The position numbers and the translations under genes are program-made. The notes under the pieces are model-generated. The model had not been told where the DNA came from. It worked only from the letters and a program-made list of their open reading frames with translations, and did not search any database. Of a stretch of 10,105 nt of DNA, positions 1 to 5,499 are shown one piece after another (the first letter of the stretch is position 1; the number at the start of each line of letters is the position of its first letter). This stretch comes from Flavobacteriales bacterium. Its GTDB lineage: Bacteria; Bacteroidota; Bacteroidia; Flavobacteriales_D; Crocinitomicaceae. The stretch covers positions 1-10,105 of the forward strand of contig JABJEE010000146.1 of NCBI GenBank assembly GCA_018665005.1, given 5' to 3'.

Positions 1-1
1 A

Positions 2-1156
2 GTGGAAACAGACTGGTTGTTGAATCTCAACTTTGTAATCATAATCATCGTTTTCTTTATCACTAACTTTTTACTGTTTTTCTTTTCATATAAATACGTT
101 AGAAAACCAGGTGTAAAAGCAACTTATTATTCCCACAATAACAAGCTAGAAGCCATTTGGACTGTTGTTCCTGCTATTGTTTTAGCAGTAATCATAATCT
201 TTGGATTAAGATCTTGGAACTCGATAACATCAGGACCAACTAAAAAGTCCGTTAGAATCGAACTGTTCGCAAAGCAATTTGATTGGACAGCAAGATATTC
301 TGGAGAGAATGGTAAGCTTGGGAAATATGATTATAAGCTTACAAATGAAGGAAATAATCCATTGGCATTGATGACCACAGAAACCATCGAAGCGGCAAGA
401 ATAGAGACTGAAAAACTCATTAAGGATTTAGAGGATAAGTTGAAACTGGCTCAGTTGGACCATTTGGCTTCAGGATATAGGAATTTGATAAGCGCCTCTG
501 TTTATAAAAATCTTATAGAAGAAGAATATAATGCAGCTATAGAAAAGGAATTTAATCTTATCGAGGTGGAGGAAACCTTCAAACATACGTATGCAGATGC
601 TAAAGGTTTAAAAGGTCATGTGAATGTGGTAATTCCGGAGCCAAATGCGGAAACACAAAAGATCATGGATCGACTAGAAGACAAGTTAATCGTGAAAGGT
701 CGGATTTTGAGATCAGTAATTCAAATGCAACAAAATCATGATTCGAAATACGATACATATGCTTGGGATGATATTATTCAAACGGATACTCTTTATTTAA
801 GTAAAGGTACAGAATACGAAATGAGTTTTAGATCCAAAGATGTACTTCACTCAGCCTACTTCCCTCATTTTAGAGCACAAATGAATGTCGTTCCTGGAAT
901 GCCAACAAGGTTTAAGTTTACACCTTCTTTAACTACCAAAGAAATGCGTAAAAAGAAAGGTGATTCTAAATTTAATTTTATTTTGATGTGTAATAAAATA
1001 TGTGGAACAGCTCATTATAAAATGAAAATGATCGTCGTGGTGTTAACACCAAAAGAATTTCGACAATGGGAAACGTCCAAACAAGAAAAAACATTTAAAA
1101 ACACGTATGCTGCAGGCGAAACAGAGGAACCTGCAAATTCAGAAACTAATATTTAA
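2..1156 (+). CDS. coxB: Cytochrome c oxidase subunit II, 5'-truncated by the window edge
   Basis: CoxB accepts electrons from cytochrome c through its binuclear CuA centre and passes them to heme a in CoxA. The 384 visible residues show two membrane helices (about 9-30 and 50-69) and then a periplasmic cupredoxin domain. The CuA ligands are all present: H283 in VLHSAYFPHF, then C330, C334, H338 and M341 in CNKICGTAHYKM. The electron-entry aromatic region is FDWTARY (93-99). The Glu usual between the two cysteines is Lys332. Residues of roughly 125-250 form a charged, mostly helical insertion not found in the standard fold. The first in-frame codon here is GTG at base 2, but Bacteroidota CoxB usually has a further N-terminal membrane segment, so the true start is probably upstream. 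The stop lies 11 bases before coxA. The family assignment is secure; only the start is unknown. Confidence 0.95.
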   Translation: METDWLLNLNFVIIIIVFFITNFLLFFFSYKYVRKPGVKATYYSHNNKLEAIWTVVPAIVLAVIIIFGLRSWNSITSGPTKKSVRIELFAKQFDWTARYSGENGKLGKYDYKLTNEGNNPLALMTTETIEAARIETEKLIKDLEDKLKLAQLDHLASGYRNLISASVYKNLIEEEYNAAIEKEFNLIEVEETFKHTYADAKGLKGHVNVVIPEPNAETQKIMDRLEDKLIVKGRILRSVIQMQQNHDSKYDTYAWDDIIQTDTLYLSKGTEYEMSFRSKDVLHSAYFPHFRAQMNVVPGMPTRFKFTPSLTTKEMRKKKGDSKFNFILMCNKICGTAHYKMKMIVVVLTPKEFRQWETSKQEKTFKNTYAAGETEEPANSETNI

Positions 1157-1167
1157 AAATACACTAA

Positions 1168-3039
1168 ATGTCAACAGTAGCACACGAAAACAATCATCAT
1201 GATGAGCACCATCATGAAGAGTCATTTGTATCAAAGTATATTTTTAGTCAAGATCACAAAATGATTGGAAAGCAGTTCCTTATGACTGCTGTTTTTATGG
1301 GGATTGTAGCCATGATGCTTTCAATCTTTTTCAGAATTCAATTGGCATGGCCAGGAGAAGAATCTACTTTTTTAAATACGTTTCTTGGTGATAATTGGGC
1401 ACCCGGAGGGATCATGAAAGAAAACATGTACCTTGGATTGGTCACTATTCACGGAACGATTATGGTATTCTTCCTATTAACAGGAGGATTATCAGGAACC
1501 TTTTCCAACCTTCTCATTCCATTGCAATTGGGTGCAAGAGACATGGCCTCAGGATTTCTAAACATGCTTTCCTATTGGTTTTTCTTCATTTCTACTTTAT
1601 TAATGTTTTCTTCGTTATTCGTTTATGACGGTGGTTTATTTGGCATCCAGCTTGGAGATGCAGCAGCTCCTCTAGCTGAGCATACCGCTTGGGATGGCTC
1701 AGGTCCTGCTATGTCAGGGTGGACCATTTACCCTCCCTTATCAGGATTGCCAAATGCAGAACAAGGCTCAGGTTTAGGGATGACATTATGGTTGTTTTCT
1801 ATGGGTATTTTTATTGCGTCTTCATTATTAGGATCATTGAATTACATAGTAACCGTTATAAATCTTAGAACTAAGGGTATGAAAATGACAAGAATGCCAT
1901 TAACGATATGGGCATTTTTTGTAACCGCAATTCTTGGAGTGCTTTCGTTCCCAGTATTGTTTTCAGCTGTTTTACTTCTGATTATGGACAGGATGGCAGG
2001 AACTAGTTTTTATTTATCCGATATCATTGTACAAGGTGAAATGCTTGCCAATCATGGAGGCTCACCTCTTCTCTATCAACATTTATTTTGGTTTCTAGGT
2101 CATCCAGAAGTGTATATCGTACTTCTTCCGGCATTAGGTTTATCCTCAGAAATTATTGCAACAAACTCAAGAAAACCCATCTTTGGATACAAGGCCATGA
2201 TTGGTTCAATTCTGGCCATTGGTTTCCTTTCCTTTATTGTTTGGGGTCACCATATGTTTGTTACTGGAATGAACCCGTTTCTTGGTTCTGTGTTCGTATT
2301 TACCACCTTACTGATAGCCATTCCTTCCGCAGTAAAAGTATTTAATTACTTAACTACCTTATGGAAAGGTTCTTTGGTGTTGACACCGGCAATGATGTTT
2401 GCTATTGGTCTTGTATCTACTTTTATCACAGGTGGTGTTACGGGAATAATATTAGCTGATTCCGCTTTAGATATCGCGATTCATGATACCTATTTTGTTG
2501 TAGCTCACTTCCATATAGTAATGGGCATGTCTGCGGTATTTGGAATGTTCGGTGGTGTGTATCATTGGTTCCCAAAAATGTTTGGAAGAATGATGAATAC
2601 CAGATTAGGATATGTACATTTTTGGATAACGATAATAGGTGCTTATGGCGTTTTCTTCCCGATGCATTTCGTGGGATTAGCGGGTGCGCCAAGGAGATAT
2701 TATGATTATACAGTTTATCAGGAGTTTGATCAAGGCACCTACGATATGATTATGGATCTTAATGTTATTGTAACGTTCTTTGCTATTTTTGCGGCAATTG
2801 GACAAATATTGTTCTTGTTCAATTTCTTCTATAGTATTTTTAGAGGGCCAAAAGCGCCTCAGAATCCTTGGAGATCAAATACATTAGAATGGACAACACC
2901 TGTGGAACATGTACATGGTAATTGGCCAGGAGACTTGCCAATTGTCCATAGATGGCCTTATGACTATTCTAAGCCGGGAGCTGAAGAGGACTTCATACCT
3001 CAAACGATTCCTTTAGCAGACGGAGAGGAAGAGCATTAA
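1168..3039 (+). CDS. coxA: Cytochrome c oxidase subunit I (aa3-type, A1-like heme-copper oxidase)
   Basis: This is the catalytic subunit that reduces O2 to water and pumps protons across the inner membrane. About twelve hydrophobic helices are visible over 623 residues. Ligands seen: H95 and H449 for low-spin heme a; H447 for heme a3; H312, H361 and H362 for CuB; and Y316, the residue cross-linked to H312 in this family. The GHPEVY motif with E314 marks an A1-type enzyme. D125 and N132 fit the D-channel, and K390 in IPSAVKVF fits the K-channel. H439-D440 match the Mg-site residues, and R509-R510 match the arginine pair at the heme propionates. The N-terminus is histidine-rich (six His within residues 6-16), and the loop before WTIYPPLSG (about 153-185) is longer than in classical enzymes. 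The ATG has no Shine-Dalgarno sequence but an A/T-rich leader, as is usual in this phylum. coxC does not follow. Confidence 0.98.
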   Translation: MSTVAHENNHHDEHHHEESFVSKYIFSQDHKMIGKQFLMTAVFMGIVAMMLSIFFRIQLAWPGEESTFLNTFLGDNWAPGGIMKENMYLGLVTIHGTIMVFFLLTGGLSGTFSNLLIPLQLGARDMASGFLNMLSYWFFFISTLLMFSSLFVYDGGLFGIQLGDAAAPLAEHTAWDGSGPAMSGWTIYPPLSGLPNAEQGSGLGMTLWLFSMGIFIASSLLGSLNYIVTVINLRTKGMKMTRMPLTIWAFFVTAILGVLSFPVLFSAVLLLIMDRMAGTSFYLSDIIVQGEMLANHGGSPLLYQHLFWFLGHPEVYIVLLPALGLSSEIIATNSRKPIFGYKAMIGSILAIGFLSFIVWGHHMFVTGMNPFLGSVFVFTTLLIAIPSAVKVFNYLTTLWKGSLVLTPAMMFAIGLVSTFITGGVTGIILADSALDIAIHDTYFVVAHFHIVMGMSAVFGMFGGVYHWFPKMFGRMMNTRLGYVHFWITIIGAYGVFFPMHFVGLAGAPRRYYDYTVYQEFDQGTYDMIMDLNVIVTFFAIFAAIGQILFLFNFFYSIFRGPKAPQNPWRSNTLEWTTPVEHVHGNWPGDLPIVHRWPYDYSKPGAEEDFIPQTIPLADGEEEH

Positions 3040-3623
3040 TCTGTTTCTTCCCTCTTTTTTAATTCTAGGTCAATTTTAGAAAGTTCATCAAAAAATGAAC
3101 TTCCGAACACCCTTGTAATCGGTTCCTGAAGGAATTTATAAACAGGCACTTTTAGAGATTGACCGAGGCTGCATGCTGGTGCGCAAATATCCCACTCCTC
3201 ATAGTTTAGAGCTGTGAATTCAGTAAACTCTTTAATCCGAATTGGATACAGGTGACAAGATTGCGGTTTATTAAAATCAATTTCCCCGGATTTATATGCT
3301 GTTTCAATAGAACATTTTGCAGTGTTTGAATTGTCAAAGTAGACAAAGCAGCATTCTTTTTTATCAATTAGCTTCGTTGCGGGCGCATCTTCTTCGTCAA
3401 GGTAATAGACGCCTTCATCTTTTATCGTTTGTATTCCTTTTTCACTCATGAAGGGTTTAATTTGTTCCAAGTTGTCTTCAATCAGTTTCACTTCTTTTTC
3501 TGTCAATGGAGCACCTCCATTTCCTTTAACGCAACAGGCGCCTTTGCACTTGCCCAAATCACACACAAATTTTTCTGAGAAAAGATCTGTAGACACTATT
3601 TTATCATCAATTTCAACCAGCAT
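3036..3623 (-). CDS. DUF3109 family cysteine-rich protein, probable metal- or Fe-S-binding
   Basis: This 195-residue protein has no predicted signal peptide or membrane segment. It carries ten cysteines in a conserved-looking layout: C21-x4-C26-x3-C30-C31 near the N-terminus, C91-C92, C104, C123 in KPQSCHLYPIRI, and C147-x3-C151. The clustered N-terminal cysteines and the KPxSCHLYP segment resemble the YkgJ/UPF0153 type of Cys cluster proteins, for which zinc or iron-sulfur binding is proposed. I recognise the whole as DUF3109, a family common in Bacteroidota with no established function that I know of. Metal binding is inferred from the cysteines only. The gene is convergent with coxA, with a 4-base overlap of stop codons, and divergent from rimP. 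A weak promoter-like TAGCTTTA on the minus strand (plus-strand bases 3634-3641) lies just upstream of its ATG but has the final G of the consensus changed to A. Confidence 0.88.
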   Translation of the reverse strand: MLVEIDDKIVSTDLFSEKFVCDLGKCKGACCVKGNGGAPLTEKEVKLIEDNLEQIKPFMSEKGIQTIKDEGVYYLDEEDAPATKLIDKKECCFVYFDNSNTAKCSIETAYKSGEIDFNKPQSCHLYPIRIKEFTEFTALNYEEWDICAPACSLGQSLKVPVYKFLQEPITRVFGSSFFDELSKIDLELKKREETD

Positions 3624-3669
3624 AGTATAAAAGTAAAGCTATTTTCCTTTTTTATTTTGATTAATTGTA

Positions 3670-3677
3670 TATCTTTG
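3670..3677 (+). promoter_or_regulatory. Candidate -7 promoter element (TATCTTTG) for the rimP operon
   Basis: TATCTTTG matches the Bacteroidota primary sigma factor -7 consensus TAnnTTTG exactly. It lies 68 bases before the rimP ATG in the divergent intergenic region. The expected -33 TTG/TTTG box about 19 bases further upstream is not clear; that position holds only a T-rich run (about 3646-3653). A transcript would start near 3683-3685 and include the hairpin that follows. Confidence 0.55.
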
Positions 3678-3702
3678 TACACATAAATATATAGGCATAA
3701 AG

Positions 3703-3729
3703 AAAGAGGGGACGAAAGTCCCCTCTTTT
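3703..3729 (+). terminator. Perfect 11-bp hairpin with GAAA tetraloop in the rimP leader (attenuator or terminator candidate)
   Basis: AAAGAGGGGAC (3703-3713), loop GAAA (3714-3717) and GTCCCCTCTTT (3718-3728) pair perfectly. The C-G-closed GNRA loop should be very stable. The descending arm ends in TCTTTTATTA, a short U-rich tail resembling a weak intrinsic terminator. It sits between the candidate promoter and rimP, leaving 17 bases before the ATG. It does not follow any plus-strand gene, because the flanking gene on the left is on the other strand, so a role as a leader attenuator, RNA-stability element or protein-binding site is more likely than an end-of-gene terminator. The structure is seen directly; the role is inferred. 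Confidence 0.6.
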
Positions 3730-3745
3730 ATTAGGCAGAAATACC

Positions 3746-4222
3746 ATGATTTCAAAAGAAAACATTATAGCGTTGATTGACGAAAGAATCAAAGATTTAG
3801 AAAAAGATCTTTATGTTGTGGAATTGACGATATCCGCTAACAATGTGATTCGAGTTGAGGTAGATAAATTAGAGGAAAATGTAACCGTTGACGAATGTGT
3901 CTCAATATCTAGAAATATAGAGCACAACTTAGATAGAGAGGAAGAAGATTTTGAATTACATGTATCCTCTGCAGGATTGGACAAACCATTTCGTCACATC
4001 AATCAGTACAAAAAAAATATTGGTCGAATGGTAAAAGTAAAACCTTTAGATTCGAGTAAAATTGAGGGGCTTCTCTCGACAGTTGATGAAAAAGGAATCG
4101 TAATCATCCATTCAGAGAAAAAAAGAGTAGAGGGAAAAAAGAAAAAAGAAATAGTTGAAGAAGAATTTCGATTTGACTTTGATAAAATAAAAGAAACAAA
4201 AATTGTAATATCGTTTAAATAA
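3746..4222 (+). CDS. rimP: Ribosome maturation factor RimP
   Basis: RimP assists late assembly of the 30S ribosomal subunit in the cytoplasm. At 158 residues it is of ordinary length. The N-terminal alpha/beta domain contains the family signatures VDECVSISRNIEHNLD (about 48-63) and FELHVSSAGLDKPFRH (about 69-84). The C-terminal part (about 92-158) fits the SH3-like beta barrel, with GRMVKVKPLD at its start. A very basic stretch, KKRVEGKKKKE, lies near residues 124-134. It is the first gene of the rimP-nusA-infB cluster, 6 bases ahead of nusA. The ATG at 3746 puts the N-terminus exactly where the family starts. Upstream there is only a weak purine run (AGGCAG), not a convincing Shine-Dalgarno sequence. 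Confidence 0.95.
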   Translation: MISKENIIALIDERIKDLEKDLYVVELTISANNVIRVEVDKLEENVTVDECVSISRNIEHNLDREEEDFELHVSSAGLDKPFRHINQYKKNIGRMVKVKPLDSSKIEGLLSTVDEKGIVIIHSEKKRVEGKKKKEIVEEEFRFDFDKIKETKIVISFK

Positions 4223-4228
4223 TAAGTT

Positions 4229-5464
4229 ATGAATAGTATTGAATTAGTTGATTCGTTTTCAGAATTTAAAGAACTTAAGAATATTGATAAGCAAACTATG
4301 CAGCACATTTTAGAAGATGTGTTTAGGGCTATGTTCAAAAGGAAGTTTAACACGGATGAGCACATTGACATCATTGTTAATATTGATAAAGGAGATGTTC
4401 AAATATTTTTGAATAAGGAGATTGTTGATGATGGAGAGGTGGAAGATCCAAATACAGAAATGGCTTATTCTGATGCCATCAAAATTGAACCAGATTTTGA
4501 GATCGGGGAGGAAGTTACTGAAGAGTTTCGTTTTGCTGATTTCGGCCGTAGAAATGTACTATCCTTAAGACAAAATTTGATTTCGAGAATATTAGAACTT
4601 GAAAAAGACCATATCTACAAAAAATACAAAGAACGCGTTGGGGAAATCATTACCGGAGAAGTTTATCAGGTATGGAAAAAAGAAATTCTTGTAATGGATG
4701 ATGATGATAATGAACTCATTTTACCTAAATCTGAACAAATTCCATCTGATTTCTTCAAAAAAGGGGAATCGGTTCGGGCAGTTGTAGCCAAAGTTGATAT
4801 GAGAAACAGCACTCCTGTAATTATTTTATCACGAACCGCACCTGAATTTCTGGAGCGACTATTTGAGTTAGAGGTGCCAGAAGTATTTGATGGTCTAATC
4901 ACGATCAAAAAGATTGTTAGAGAGCCAGGTGAACGAGCAAAAGTAGCGGTTGAGTCTTATGACGACCGAATTGATCCTGTTGGCGCATGCGTTGGGATGA
5001 AAGGATCTAGAATCCATGGTATTGTTCGTGAGTTAAGAAATGAAAACATTGATGTTATAAATTACACAACAAACAATCAGTTATTAATTCAACGATCACT
5101 TTCTCCTGCTAAGGTAACCTCAATGGATATTATTGAGGAAGAAAGCAGGGTGAAGGTTTACTTAAAACCAGATCAGGTATCACTAGCTATTGGTAGAGGT
5201 GGAAATAACATCAAGTTGGCTGGAAAGCTGAGTGGATATGAAATAGATGTGTATAGAGATGGAGAAGTTGATATTGAAGATGTTGATTTAGAAGAATTTG
5301 CAGATGAAATAGACAGCTGGATCATTGATGAGCTAAAAGCCATCGGATGTGACACAGCAAAGTCTGTTCTTGAAATCAGTATTGAAGATCTTACTCAACG
5401 TACAGATCTAGAAAAAGAGACGATTGAAGAGGTATTTCGTGTTTTGAAAGCAGAATTTGAATAA
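4229..5464 (+). CDS. nusA: Transcription termination/antitermination factor NusA
   Basis: NusA binds RNA polymerase and nascent RNA and modulates pausing, intrinsic termination and antitermination. Domain order over 411 residues: N-terminal RNA polymerase-binding domain (1 to about 130), S1 domain (about 136-202, starting GEIITGEV), KH1 (about 225-290, with the signature REPGERAKVAV and GMKGSRI at 256-262), and KH2 (about 300-345, with GRGGNNI at 322-328). A short acidic, helix-hairpin-helix-like C-terminus (about 358-411) follows. It is shorter than the E. coli protein, which has two C-terminal acidic repeats; one repeat-like unit here fits the usual Bacteroidota form. The gene starts 6 bases after rimP with no Shine-Dalgarno sequence, suggesting translational coupling, and is followed by infB after 35 bases. 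In other bacteria NusA can feed back on this operon; I see only the leader hairpin upstream of rimP as a possible site. Confidence 0.97.
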   Translation: MNSIELVDSFSEFKELKNIDKQTMQHILEDVFRAMFKRKFNTDEHIDIIVNIDKGDVQIFLNKEIVDDGEVEDPNTEMAYSDAIKIEPDFEIGEEVTEEFRFADFGRRNVLSLRQNLISRILELEKDHIYKKYKERVGEIITGEVYQVWKKEILVMDDDDNELILPKSEQIPSDFFKKGESVRAVVAKVDMRNSTPVIILSRTAPEFLERLFELEVPEVFDGLITIKKIVREPGERAKVAVESYDDRIDPVGACVGMKGSRIHGIVRELRNENIDVINYTTNNQLLIQRSLSPAKVTSMDIIEEESRVKVYLKPDQVSLAIGRGGNNIKLAGKLSGYEIDVYRDGEVDIEDVDLEEFADEIDSWIIDELKAIGCDTAKSVLEISIEDLTQRTDLEKETIEEVFRVLKAEFE

Positions 5465-5499
5465 ATTTGATAATCACAGGTAAATTCGTTGATTAAATT

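Noticed and set aside
2..4. GTG at base 2 as the true coxB start
   Set aside because: The window cuts the gene; Bacteroidota CoxB normally has further N-terminal sequence, and the frame cannot be followed upstream.
2438..2692. Minus-strand open frame of 84 codons inside coxA
   Set aside because: It is a shadow of coxA: no recognisable domain, and it lies wholly within a strongly conserved coding region on the other strand.
4003..4374. Minus-strand open frame of 123 codons across the rimP-nusA junction
   Set aside because: It overlaps two well-supported genes and encodes Ser/Phe-rich sequence typical of antisense reading of A-rich coding DNA.
5471..5495. Inverted repeat TAATCA...TGATTA between nusA and infB
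   Set aside because: It has only six A/T-rich pairs around a 13-base loop with no U tract, which is too weak for a terminator or operator call.
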